Assembly: GCA_034928305.1 (NCBI GenBank)
Contig: JAYFOZ010000001.1
Location: 62,001 to 126,000 of the forward strand
DNA from: Methanomassiliicoccaceae archaeon
GTDB taxonomy: Archaea; Thermoplasmatota; Thermoplasmata; Methanomassiliicoccales; Methanomethylophilaceae
DNA: 64,000 bases
Direction: 5' to 3'
Shown piece by piece: positions 45,732 to 53,676 of this stretch. The translations under genes were made by a program, and so were the position numbers. Each line of letters starts with the position of its first letter. The first letter of the stretch is position 1. The notes beneath the pieces are model-generated. The model was not told the origin of the DNA. It ran no database searches and saw nothing but the letters and a program-made list of their open reading frames with translations.

Positions 45732-46000
45732 AGGAGCCTCGGCCCCCTGACATAGTTGTCGTAGGTGTCCATCCCCTCTAGCAGTTTGTCCGGGTCTATT
45801 TCCATATGGGGCTCGTCATCCCTCAGGATGTCCGCTACATTTATCGGGTCGATGCCGAAGTTCCCGCAGTCCGGCGCCTCGTCGAGCAACGCGAAATATC
45901 CCAGAATGTCGCTCAGGTCCCTGCTGAATGTTTCAAGCTCTTCTTCAGTAAGCTTCAGATGAGCGCTGCGTGCGACTTTCTCCACGGTTTCTCTGTCCAT
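45728..46000 (-). CDS. gatC: amidotransferase subunit C
   Basis: Small stabilising subunit of GatCAB, 90 aa. DRETVEKVARSAHLKLTEEELETFSRDLSDILGYFALLDEA and the C-terminal EGMDTYDNYVRGPRLL are the family pattern. First gene of the operon. Confidence 0.92.
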   Translation of the reverse strand: MDRETVEKVARSAHLKLTEEELETFSRDLSDILGYFALLDEAPDCGNFGIDPINVADILRDDEPHMEIDPDKLLEGMDTYDNYVRGPRLL

Positions 46001-46056
46001 TGCCGGTCAGTCCTCCGAAGGCTCAAACCTGTTATAACCTTTATCGGAGCGGAACA

Positions 46057-46593
46057 TCATTTCCTGGCCTTGCCGATAAAGATTATAGAACTCAATGTGG
46101 CAGCGTTGTCTTCGAAGATGAACTTCTTTCCGATCTTCTTTAGGAGGTCCTCCATATCTATGCCGTATCCGCTTATCGAGTCGATCTTCTGGAGAGGATA
46201 TCTGCATGCTCCGCCCGGATATGTGCACACTCCGCAGTAACGGCATCCCCCATCGCCCAGAACCCTGACGGGAGCGTTCGGCCTGATCATGTCAGCGGCC
46301 CGTCTGCAGCTGTCGCTGATATCGTCTCTGGCACGTTTCATTTCTTTTTTGTTCTTCGGATCCAGGACATACCTTTTCATTACCAGGAACGATTCCGGAT
46401 ATGACCTTAGGACTCCGGCGCATTCTTCCAGAGTACCGACTCCCGGAGGGCATCCCCAGTTAGTGCCGTATTCTCCGCATTCGTTCTTCTCGCAAAGGGT
46501 CCTGAATTCCTTTGCTTTCGGCGAGGCTTCTGGAACATCTATCTTAGTTACTTCGAAGCCTTCTTCCCTGAGTCTATCCTCGAACTCGTACAT
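46057..46593 (-). CDS. DUF2284 metal-binding protein
   Basis: 178 aa from ATG 46593; the frame is open to ATG 46659, which would add a CxxC-containing start. Cys-rich: CEKNECGEYGTNWGCPPGVGTLEEC and GDGGCRYCGVCTYPGGACRYP, the latter like an iron-sulfur site. DUF2284 proteins occur widely in anaerobic archaea and bacteria and have no known function; they are sometimes predicted corrinoid or Fe-S proteins. Single gene on its strand, divergent from the TPR gene. Confidence 0.75.
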   Translation of the reverse strand: MYEFEDRLREEGFEVTKIDVPEASPKAKEFRTLCEKNECGEYGTNWGCPPGVGTLEECAGVLRSYPESFLVMKRYVLDPKNKKEMKRARDDISDSCRRAADMIRPNAPVRVLGDGGCRYCGVCTYPGGACRYPLQKIDSISGYGIDMEDLLKKIGKKFIFEDNAATLSSIIFIGKARK

Positions 46594-46691
46594 CGGACAC
46601 CCGGTGCAGTATGTCCGAATGGCGATATATCGGTTACTGGTACTCCGAGGGTTAAACATTTAAGCAAAGGGCCCGCTTACTGGTCGATAAC

Positions 46692-47225
46692 ATGGCAGAC
46701 GCTACTGCAGAGAAAAAGATCGCCGCGGCAATGAAGTTGATGGACGACGGCGATTTCAAGAAGGCATACCCCCAGTTCAAGAAGCTGACAGAGGAGTACC
46801 CTGAAGACGCCGAGTGCTGGTATGCTCGCGCCGAGTGCGGTAACTACGCGTCCGGAATGTTCGGCGCTAAGATCAAGCCGGAAGAGATAGCGACCGCATA
46901 CGAGAAAGCATGCGAGCTTGACCCCGAGAACGTGGATTATTATCAGTCGTACGGGCTCTTCTGCATATCGGTCAACAAGTTCGACGATGCTGAGAAGCTC
47001 TACAACGAGGCGGCAGAGATGGACGAATCCAGGGCGCCCTCCCTGTACTCCGAGTTTGCAATCGAGTACTACAACATAATCATGGCCAACTATGGCGAGA
47101 TACCCGATGACCCGAAGGCCGCCGAGGCAGTAAACAAGGCGCTTATACCTTACAAGAAGAAGGCGCTCTCATACATGCTCAAGGCGTTGGAAATGTCCCC
47201 CGAGGAAGCAAAATCTCTGCTTTGA
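46692..47225 (+). CDS. tetratricopeptide repeat protein
   Basis: 177 aa, acidic. Helical pairs such as AMKLMDDGDFKKAYPQFKKLTEEYPEDAECWYARAEC and YEKACELDPENVDYYQSYGLFCISVNKFDDAEKLYNEAAEMDESRAPSLYSEFA fit TPR repeats. No signal peptide. A TPR scaffold that binds other proteins; partners cannot be deduced from its surroundings (DUF2284 gene and initiator tRNA). Confidence 0.82.
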   Translation: MADATAEKKIAAAMKLMDDGDFKKAYPQFKKLTEEYPEDAECWYARAECGNYASGMFGAKIKPEEIATAYEKACELDPENVDYYQSYGLFCISVNKFDDAEKLYNEAAEMDESRAPSLYSEFAIEYYNIIMANYGEIPDDPKAAEAVNKALIPYKKKALSYMLKALEMSPEEAKSLL

Positions 47226-47258
47226 AGCGGCACGGACACACTCTAATTCGGCGTACGG

Positions 47259-47432
47259 ATGCCGTACCAAGGATATGGAAATAAGCGTATCTTGCCGCTG
47301 CTGTCACTTGCAGTGATTATTGTATTCAATATCATAAGATGCAAATGGTCACTGCTCAGGAGACATATGGTGAGTTTATGTCGATCATACGTTGAAAAAG
47401 CAATCCAATTGAGTATTATCTTTCAAAGTTAG
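47259..47432 (+). CDS. possible small membrane protein, 57 aa
   Basis: ATG 47259 to TAG 47430-47432. The product has a basic N-terminus (YQGYGNKR), one hydrophobic helix ILPLLSLAVIIVFNIIRC and a basic C-terminus. No ribosome binding site and no clear TATA box, and A/T-rich DNA can give such frames by chance, so this is a weak call. Confidence 0.25.
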   Translation: MPYQGYGNKRILPLLSLAVIIVFNIIRCKWSLLRRHMVSLCRSYVEKAIQLSIIFQS

Positions 47433-47444
47433 ATAAAAAGATGG

Positions 47445-47519
47445 TAGCGAGGGATCGATTTGAACGATCGGTCTCCGGGTTATGAGCCCGACGGGATATC
47501 CTGGCTACCCTACCTCGCT
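47445..47519 (-). tRNA. initiator tRNA-Met (CAT)
   Basis: Minus-strand cloverleaf: acceptor AGCGAGG/CCTCGCT with an A-T first pair, anticodon stem with GGG/CCC next to loop CTCATAA (anticodon CAT), T-loop TTCAAAT. A-T at position 1-72 and three G-C pairs in the anticodon stem mark the initiator. The DNA after the discriminator A reads CCA (47444-47442), so CCA is encoded. No intron. Confidence 0.93.
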
Positions 47520-47583
47520 ATACGTCGCACTATCAGTACTCTGTATTTATCTTTTATGATGTTAACAGCTATTAATTAAATAT

Positions 47584-47916
47584 TCAGAGGAATTTTTTCA
47601 GGAACATGAGGTCCTGCAGGTTGCCTTTTATCTTGATCTTCTTGGTGATGTAGGCTTTCATAGGCCTAAGTTCTCCGTCGATCATCGCTTGAAGGTTCTC
47701 AGGGGTGGAAATCACGGTGATATCGGAATCGCCCGCGGCCTCGGCCTTGAAATCGGTGATCTTGGAATTCTGTAGCTTCATGCTGTAAAACTCTGTTCCG
47801 AGGTCAATGGCGAAGGTCTTGTTGAGATGTGCCAGTTCTTTCCGTAGCTTTTCATCCTCGTCGCTTTTCTTATTGAATTTGTCTACTAGGCCCTGTATCT
47901 GTTCCATTAAGGTCAT
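47584..47916 (-). CDS. SCP2 sterol-carrier domain protein
   Basis: 110 aa single SCP2-like domain: LVDKFNKKSDEDEKLRKELAHLNKTFAIDLGTEFYSMKLQNSK, then DITVISTPENLQAMIDGELRPMKAYITKKIKIKGNLQDLMFLKKF, which is the typical lipid-binding core with the KIKGD-like strand (here KIKGN). Family binds lipids or acyl chains; role in archaea unknown. It follows rnhB by 4 nt on the same strand. Confidence 0.82.
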   Translation of the reverse strand: MTLMEQIQGLVDKFNKKSDEDEKLRKELAHLNKTFAIDLGTEFYSMKLQNSKITDFKAEAAGDSDITVISTPENLQAMIDGELRPMKAYITKKIKIKGNLQDLMFLKKFL

Positions 47917-47920
47917 ATGT

Positions 47921-48565
47921 TCACCAATCGCTGATCTTGGTGTTCGCCGCGAGGGATATCAAGCGTCTGACCGGCTCCCAGGAACACCTAGTATATGCGG
48001 GGGCACGTCCGTTTTCTTTTATCCACTTTTCTATAAAATCCATTGTTATGCGGTCGCTTGGATAACCGCTGCCTATGTTCGTGCCGAACTCTTTCGAAAT
48101 CTCCGTTATGCGGCGGTCCCTTGTAACCTTTGCCACGATAGATGCTGCCGAAACAACAGGATATCTGTCGTCCGCTTTGTGTTCGGCAACGACCCTGCAA
48201 CTACCGCCGCACTTCGAACGCATGGATCCGGAGAAGTTCCCCTCATTAATATCGGGGCAGTCCGCATATACGGTTCCAGCGGACAGTTTATTGAACGCTT
48301 CCGTAAACATGTTGAGCTCAATTTCGTTCAGTGAAATGTAATTCCGCTGTCTGTCTATTTCCTCGGCGGAAATCTCTATCACACTGGTATCGTAGCTCTC
48401 GACGAGCTCGGCGTATATGGACTCCCTCCTTCTGGGAGTAAGTTTTTTAGAATCCTTTACTCCGAGGGACATCAGGCCCTCGTCGTTATCTGTTCGTACG
48501 ATGCCCACTATGAGGGGGCCCATTACAGAGCCTCTGCCCGCTTCATCGATTCCGCAATATACCAC
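47921..48565 (-). CDS. rnhB: ribonuclease HII
   Basis: Removes RNA from RNA-DNA hybrids. 214 aa: VYCGIDEAGRGSVMGPLIVG (catalytic Asp, Glu), KDSKKLTPRRRE, TVYADCPDIN, HKADDRYPVVSAASIVAKVTRDR (catalytic Asp) and GSGYPSD. All four acidic residues are present. Confidence 0.95.
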   Translation of the reverse strand: MVYCGIDEAGRGSVMGPLIVGIVRTDNDEGLMSLGVKDSKKLTPRRRESIYAELVESYDTSVIEISAEEIDRQRNYISLNEIELNMFTEAFNKLSAGTVYADCPDINEGNFSGSMRSKCGGSCRVVAEHKADDRYPVVSAASIVAKVTRDRRITEISKEFGTNIGSGYPSDRITMDFIEKWIKENGRAPAYTRCSWEPVRRLISLAANTKISDW

Positions 48566-48636
48566 CAGATCACCCGTATACCAGAAAAAAAGTAACCATA
48601 TATATTTTAAGTCAAGTCGTGCCTACAGAACAGAAC

Positions 48637-49521
48637 ATGAATTTAAAGTGTGATGTTCAGTACGGAAAGGCCGACACGGGCTTCAGATTGACCCGAGTCG
48701 GTGTCACCGGTGTCAGAAAACCCATAATCGTGAAAAGGAAGGGAGTCAATAACGAGCTCAACAGGGCCCTGAACTGCACCATCGATATTTTCGTAGATCT
48801 TCCTGCAGAGCAGAAAGGCTCGCACATGTCACGCAACGTGGCAGTTCTAACCGATGTCGTTCTCGAAAGCATATCCAAACCGGTGGTCGGCCTGGAGGTC
48901 GTGGCCGCCGACATGTGCGAAAGGCTCCTGGTGCACCATGAATACGCCAAGGTCGCAGGAGTTTACATCACCACAGATTACTTCAAGCCCAGCATGACGC
49001 CTAACGGAAGGGAGACCTACGAGGTCTACAAACTGATCGCAAAGGCGACCGCCGTCCGCGACGAAGGTATCCGCAAGACGATCGGTGCCGAGGTCATCGG
49101 TATGACGGCATGTCCATGCGCCCAGCAGACCGTTACGGAGATAATGGAATGCAGCGGAGCAATGCCGGTAATTTCGCATAACCAGAGGAATATCTGCACG
49201 GTGACAGTTACCACAGGCGAGGACCAGGAGATCGAGGCCGATACGCTGATAGACCTGGTCGAAGCATCGTTCTCTTCCCCGACTTACGAACTTCTGAAAA
49301 GGGAGGACGAGGGGAGGGTCGTGATAAACGCACACAAGAACCCCAAGTTCGTCGAGGATGTCGTGAGGGGCGTGCTCAAAAGGATAGTCGATAGATTTCC
49401 GGGCCTTCCTGACGATACAGATATCATGGTCAGGAGCGAATCGGAAGAATCGATACACAAGCACAATGCTTTCGCCCAGAGGGAAGCCACACTGGGCGAG
49501 CTGAAAGAAGAGGCCGAGTGA
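48637..49521 (+). CDS. mptA: GTP cyclohydrolase MptA (FolE2-like)
   Basis: Fe(II)-dependent archaeal GTP cyclohydrolase, first step of methanopterin synthesis and shared with archaeosine. 294 aa. RLTRVGVTGVRKPI, FVDLPAEQKGSHMSRN, ACPCAQQT, ISHNQRN and KHNAFAQ are the FolE2/MptA motifs with metal ligands. ATG 48637 (NLKCDVQYGK) is chosen; GTG 48619 is in frame upstream, and a TATA-like ATATATTTT at 48600-48608 is near enough for either start. Divergent from rnhB and convergent with the CDIN1-like gene, 1 nt apart. Confidence 0.92.
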   Translation: MNLKCDVQYGKADTGFRLTRVGVTGVRKPIIVKRKGVNNELNRALNCTIDIFVDLPAEQKGSHMSRNVAVLTDVVLESISKPVVGLEVVAADMCERLLVHHEYAKVAGVYITTDYFKPSMTPNGRETYEVYKLIAKATAVRDEGIRKTIGAEVIGMTACPCAQQTVTEIMECSGAMPVISHNQRNICTVTVTTGEDQEIEADTLIDLVEASFSSPTYELLKREDEGRVVINAHKNPKFVEDVVRGVLKRIVDRFPGLPDDTDIMVRSESEESIHKHNAFAQREATLGELKEEAE

Positions 49522-49522
49522 T

Positions 49523-50293
49523 TCACTCGACCGGTTCTTCTATCGGTTCAAGTTTCTTTTCCAATATCGAGATGTCGGAGACGAATATGCCTTCCGGCAA
49601 CTCCAGGTCCTCCAGGCAGCCGACCCAATAAACCACGACGCCCGGACCGAAGATCTCGGTGTATGGTATGAGTTGCTTGCGCGCGTTGAACCTGAACTCG
49701 ATATTATCGCCGAACGAGGCTTTGCTCTCTATCCAATAGATCTTCTTGCCCTCGTACATCATCGGCTTGTCCAAGAGGCTGTCGGGCGTCTTCTCAAATT
49801 CCCCGCGCAGGTCGTTCTCGGTCCTGTATCCTATGCCCTGGCCGTTAAGCCAGTTCTGAAGGAGGCTCTCGCCCCATTCTCCCCGCTCCTTCTGTTTCTG
49901 AGTGCCGTAGGGGGAGTATATCAGGTCGTTCTCGGTGACCTCCATCAGTTCATTGGCCGTATCTTCGCCTTCAAGCGTATCGGGGTCCTTTACAAATTCC
50001 CAGAACTGCTTTTTGGAGGCGCCATCCTCCTGGAATATCATCATGGCCGTGAGTATCGGAGGGAAGCGGTTGCTTTCGGCGATCTCCATAAGCGTCTTTC
50101 CCTTTTTCCAGTCCTTAAGCATGTATTTTGCGTTCTTTTTGACAACATAGAAACGTTTCTTCACGTCTCTGGATGTTTTCTGTGTGAAAAGCGACTCGAG
50201 CATTCTTCGGTCGTAGCCTTCGGATTCGAATGTCTTTACATCGGCGGCCGTCTTGAGGCCGTTGTATATTCTCTTGTATTCAGCGTAGTCCAT
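49523..50293 (-). CDS. CDIN1-like (C15orf41) PD-(D/E)xK nuclease-type protein
   Basis: 256 aa. N-terminal helical part (SLFTQKTSRDVKKRFYVVKKNAKYML... IAESNRFPPILTAMMIF, a degenerate helix-turn-helix) and a C-terminal nuclease-like core: GEWGESLLQNWL, GEFEKTPDSLLDKPMMYEG, and IYWIESKASFGD, i.e. TPD ... ExK. The TPD motif defines the family of human CDIN1, the nuclease-like partner of codanin-1 mutated in congenital dyserythropoietic anaemia type I, which has archaeal relatives. Substrate unknown. It lies 5 nt after the disulfide reductase-like gene. Confidence 0.78.
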   Translation of the reverse strand: MDYAEYKRIYNGLKTAADVKTFESEGYDRRMLESLFTQKTSRDVKKRFYVVKKNAKYMLKDWKKGKTLMEIAESNRFPPILTAMMIFQEDGASKKQFWEFVKDPDTLEGEDTANELMEVTENDLIYSPYGTQKQKERGEWGESLLQNWLNGQGIGYRTENDLRGEFEKTPDSLLDKPMMYEGKKIYWIESKASFGDNIEFRFNARKQLIPYTEIFGPGVVVYWVGCLEDLELPEGIFVSDISILEKKLEPIEEPVE

Positions 50294-50298
50294 CTTAA

Positions 50299-51648
50299 TC
50301 AGCCGCTAAGGTTGTGTACTAGGTCCTCTGCAGCCGAAAGCACTACGTCTCTGACCATCGAGGTGGGAGGACAGTATGCATTCTCGCCCGTCGCGAGAAA
50401 GTCTTCGGCGGTTATTCCGAAGAGGACGGCCGAAGTAAGCCAATTTATGCGGCCCGTGGCGTCCTCTCCTGCAATTATCTGTGCCCCAACGATCCTGTGG
50501 GACGATCGGTCGGCAGCTATCTTGACGATCAGGGTCTTCCCGCCCGGCGAATATCTGGCCCTTGTAAATCCTTCCGCCTTCCCCTCGACCGTGGATATGC
50601 CGTACCAGGAGGCGAGCCCCTGGGAAAGCCCGGTACCGGCAATCTGAACATCACCGATCACGCTGACCCACGGACTGGCGGTTTCTCCGAAGATTCCGTG
50701 GTCTCCCGCGGCGTTCCTTCCTGCGACATCGCCCTGCTTGACTGCGGAAGAGCCGAGCTGGCTCATCGTCGGGCCGGGCATTGCGGCAGACTGGCACTGT
50801 ATGAGGTCTCCCGCAAGGAATATGTCCTTCACCAGGCGTCCCCTCTTATAAGGCTGGAGGGTCGGGGACACAGCCACGGCGCCGAGCTGACCGATGTCAA
50901 GTCCCAGTTCCTTCGGTATATCGAGGTTTGCACGGACGCCCGTAGCGAAGATGACCATGCCGCACGGATATTCCTTTCCTGCGGCCTTCACTGCCGAGAC
51001 CACCTTATCGCCCAGCACGGCCTCGACAGGCGCCTTGAGGACAATTTTAACGCCCAGGTCCTCCAAGTGCTTCTGCACTGGAGCGGCCATGTCGGAATCG
51101 GCTATGCGCGGTATCACTTGGTCCATCATCTCTATGACGGTAACGTCCTTGCCTGCTTTTCGAAGGGCGACGGCCATTTCCAATCCTATGACGCCTGCGC
51201 CGGCGACCACGATTTTCTCTATTTTCTTCATGCGGCTTTCTATATCCTTCCCGTCCCTGATGGTCCTCACATTGAACACTCCCTCGAGGGCCACTCCGGG
51301 AATCGGCGGAACGAAAACCTTACCGCCGGTGGCTATGACCAAAGAGTCATATGCGTATTTTTTACCCTTCGCAACGACTTCCTTTGTTTCTGCATTAACA
51401 GATTCAACTTTCGTTTGTATCAGAACGTTGATGTTTTTCTTTTCGGCATAATATGCCGTATCGTGCATCACAATGCTGTTCCAGCTGTTCTTTCCCTCGA
51501 GCACCCAAGGTATGGCGCAGGGCGAATATGCAATGTCCTCGTCCTCGGTAATCACTGTTATCTCAGAAGCAGGATCAAATTTTCTGGCCGAGGATGCCGC
51601 AGTCATGCCAGCAGCCCCTGAGCCTATGATTATTATTTTTTTAGCCAT
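50299..51648 (-). CDS. FAD-dependent pyridine nucleotide-disulfide oxidoreductase (CoA-disulfide reductase/NADH oxidase type)
   Basis: 449 aa. IIIIGSGAAGMTAASSARKF (FAD site), YSPCAIPWVLEG with a single active Cys in the position of CoA-disulfide reductase or NADH oxidase, KIVVAGAGVIGLEMAVALRKAG (NAD site), and FLAGDLIQCQS (second FAD motif), then a C-terminal dimerisation domain. The single Cys rather than CxxxxC excludes the lipoamide and glutathione reductase type. Substrate, either CoA disulfide or oxygen, is open. CDIN1-like gene follows. Confidence 0.88.
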   Translation of the reverse strand: MAKKIIIIGSGAAGMTAASSARKFDPASEITVITEDEDIAYSPCAIPWVLEGKNSWNSIVMHDTAYYAEKKNINVLIQTKVESVNAETKEVVAKGKKYAYDSLVIATGGKVFVPPIPGVALEGVFNVRTIRDGKDIESRMKKIEKIVVAGAGVIGLEMAVALRKAGKDVTVIEMMDQVIPRIADSDMAAPVQKHLEDLGVKIVLKAPVEAVLGDKVVSAVKAAGKEYPCGMVIFATGVRANLDIPKELGLDIGQLGAVAVSPTLQPYKRGRLVKDIFLAGDLIQCQSAAMPGPTMSQLGSSAVKQGDVAGRNAAGDHGIFGETASPWVSVIGDVQIAGTGLSQGLASWYGISTVEGKAEGFTRARYSPGGKTLIVKIAADRSSHRIVGAQIIAGEDATGRINWLTSAVLFGITAEDFLATGENAYCPPTSMVRDVVLSAAEDLVHNLSG

Positions 51649-51768
51649 GTGGCTTACCGGACGGGGGATTAATATAAACCAATATTAACGTTTCCTGGTG
51701 CGACGTACACCAAACGGTCTTTTTCAGTCATAGAAAACAATATCATCGCTCAATGCAGTCGCCACCGC

Positions 51769-52035
51769 ATGGGCACAGATATCGGGCACGACGCATCAGG
51801 TTGCATATTCAAAGTTTACGTAGAGGGCGAAGAGGCCGGATACCTTTCGTACAATTTGGATTCTGGCTCATTCGACATAGAACACACGGTCGTAGATCCA
51901 TCTTTCAGGGGTTGCGGCCTGGGGAAGGCGTTGGTGGAGGCCGCAGTTCAGTACGCTAAGGAGAAGGGTTTGGAGATACGTCCTTTTTGTTCTTACGCTC
52001 GCGTACTGCTCGAAAAGCAAGGCCAGCCCCTCTAA
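51769..52035 (+). CDS. small GNAT-type N-acetyltransferase (YjdJ-like)
   Basis: 88 aa, half of a GNAT domain. FKVYVEGEEAGYLSYNLDSGSFDIEHTVVDPSFRGCGLGKALVEAAVQYAKEKGLEIRPFCSYARVLLEKQ: VDPSFRGCGLGKALV is the acetyl-CoA motif A. Length matches the COG2388/YjdJ group. Single gene, function unspecific. Confidence 0.85.
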   Translation: MGTDIGHDASGCIFKVYVEGEEAGYLSYNLDSGSFDIEHTVVDPSFRGCGLGKALVEAAVQYAKEKGLEIRPFCSYARVLLEKQGQPL

Positions 52036-52105
52036 TCGAGGTCTTGAACCAACAATTCCGGTATTAGGAAAGAATATAACGCAGGCTGCGATTGGTTGTC
52101 TGGAT

Positions 52106-53095
52106 ATGAAGGAAAGGAACCCGTCGGAACCGGAAGCGGTCTGGAAGGAAAAGGACGTTTCGTCAGGAAAGACAGTGGACGCCATGGTGGCAATCATGCG
52201 TACCAGCGGATGCCGCTGGGCAAAGGCCGGGGGGTGCACAATGTGCGGATACAGACAGGCCTCGATCCCCGATATGACCGAAGCGGACCTGATGTCCCAG
52301 GTAGATAATATAGTCGAAAGGTACAAAGGCGAACCCTTCGTAAAATTCTACACTTCCGGAAGTTTCCTCGACACAGGGGAGATTCCTATTGCAGTCAGAG
52401 AGAGAATATTTGATGAGTTCTCGCAATGCGAAAGGATACTCATAGAGAGCCGTCCGGAGTTCGTACACGAAGACACCGTAGCCTCGCTTCCGAAGATTAT
52501 GACCATAGCGCTGGGTCTTGAGAGTTCGGACCCCGAGGTACTGCGCACATCCATCCATAAGGGTTTTACGCCGGATGAAAGCAGGAAGGCCGGGATAAGA
52601 ATACATGATGCCGGACTTTCGGTACGCACTTATTTATTGCTCAAACCAATCTACATGATGGAGAGCCAGGCTATAGAAGATTCTGTCAGGTCGGCATTGT
52701 TCGCCGACCCTTATTCTGCCGAGATCTCAATAAACCCGCTGAACATTCAGTACGGTACACAGACGGAACGGCTATGGAAGCGCGGAGAGTTCAGATCTCC
52801 ATGGATATGGTCTCTGGTCGAGGTCTTCAGGCGTCTGTCTGGAAACGTAAGTGCCAGACTGATGTCTTCGCCATCAGGTGGAGGCTCTCAGAGGGGAGTG
52901 CATAACTGCGGCGAATGCGACCGCAGTGTATTGGACGCAGTGGAAAAGTTCTCCTTCTCGCAGGACATCCGCGACCTGGATGCAAGCTGTGCATGCGTTG
53001 AAAAATGGAAAGATTATCTCAGGGCCGAGAAAATGCTGGGTACATCGGCCGACCTCGAAAGGGGAATAATTAACGATCTGGCACTTAGGATGTAA
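52106..53095 (+). CDS. archaeosine-forming radical SAM enzyme RaSEA
   Basis: Radical SAM partner of the archaeal archaeosine synthase route that converts the lysine adduct at tRNA position 15 to archaeosine. 329 aa: TSGCRWAKAGGCTMCGYRQ (cluster Cys in CxxxxxxCxxC), EPFVKFYTSGSFLD, LIESRPEFV, ALGLESSDPEVLRTSIHKGF, YLLLKPIYMME and GVHNCGECDRSVL. The next gene starts 4 nt later. ArcS itself is not in the window. Confidence 0.9.
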   Translation: MKERNPSEPEAVWKEKDVSSGKTVDAMVAIMRTSGCRWAKAGGCTMCGYRQASIPDMTEADLMSQVDNIVERYKGEPFVKFYTSGSFLDTGEIPIAVRERIFDEFSQCERILIESRPEFVHEDTVASLPKIMTIALGLESSDPEVLRTSIHKGFTPDESRKAGIRIHDAGLSVRTYLLLKPIYMMESQAIEDSVRSALFADPYSAEISINPLNIQYGTQTERLWKRGEFRSPWIWSLVEVFRRLSGNVSARLMSSPSGGGSQRGVHNCGECDRSVLDAVEKFSFSQDIRDLDASCACVEKWKDYLRAEKMLGTSADLERGIINDLALRM

Positions 53096-53099
53096 GCAT

Positions 53100-53426
53100 A
53101 TGGTTGACTACGACATTAAGAAAGGTTGGGCAGGCAAGATCGAAGGTGACGGGCTCGAGACCCTGATGAAAGAAACTTTCGGCAACGCCGAAAGGAGGGG
53201 CGGAGCAGTGGTCTCGAAGTACGGGGTGCTCGAAAAAATAGAGGCCGAAATGACTTCTAAGGCGGTACTTCGCCTCGAGACGACGAACGTCACAGGCCCT
53301 ATGAAAGACGACGAGATCCTGGACACCAAGAGGAAGCTCAATGTTTTCGTAGAGGCGGCCACCGGTTTCGATGTCAAGGCACGCAAGAAACGTGCCCAGG
53401 ACAAGGCCAAGAAAGGAACGCTCTGA
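53100..53426 (+). CDS. DUF5611-type archaeal protein
   Basis: 108 aa, no signal or membrane segment. DYDIKKGWAGKIEGDGLETLMKETFGNAERRGGAVVSKYGVLEKIEAEMTSKAVLRLETT and a C-terminal basic tail VKARKKRAQDKAKKGTL. I recognise it as the small conserved archaeal family of unknown function. Follows RaSEA in the same operon; a hairpin starts 10 nt after the stop. Confidence 0.7.
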   Translation: MVDYDIKKGWAGKIEGDGLETLMKETFGNAERRGGAVVSKYGVLEKIEAEMTSKAVLRLETTNVTGPMKDDEILDTKRKLNVFVEAATGFDVKARKKRAQDKAKKGTL

Positions 53427-53435
53427 GAAATCACG

Positions 53436-53474
53436 ACCTCTCGCCCCTTTTTTTCATATATATGGGGCAGAGGT
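53436..53474 (+). terminator. hairpin at the end of the RaSEA operon
   Basis: ACCTCT + GCCCC arm (53436-53447) pairs with GGGGC + AGAGGT (53464-53474), 11 pairs with one bulged C; the loop is T-rich. It lies directly after the gene and just before the ribosomal operon promoter. Confidence 0.5.
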
Positions 53475-53676
53475 TTTAAGTACAACATGGGAATACCATC
53501 GCTAGATTGGACTATATGATGTCCGACCAGACGCACGGGCTATGCTGTCGCATCCCATGCTCGCCCCGTACAAAATTTGATTTTGGGGCTGAACAGGCGT
53601 CACGGTCGGAATATCCAGACGTTCCGTCGATTAAGACAGCGAGGTTAGCGAAGAGACCCTCGCAGGAAGTGAAAAA
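53474..53676 (+). promoter_or_regulatory. promoter and structured leader of the S10/spc ribosomal operon
   Basis: TTTTAAG at 53474-53480 is a likely TATA box, giving a start near 53500 and an mRNA leader of roughly 170 nt before uL3. The leader holds a strong hairpin at 53563-53589 (GCCC...CAAAAT / ATTTTG...GGGC, bulge CGTA) and a second at 53639-53663 (GCGAGG/CCTCGC) close to the ribosome binding site. Long leaders are unusual in an organism with many leaderless genes, so this may be an autoregulatory binding site for a ribosomal protein (inference). Confidence 0.5.
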
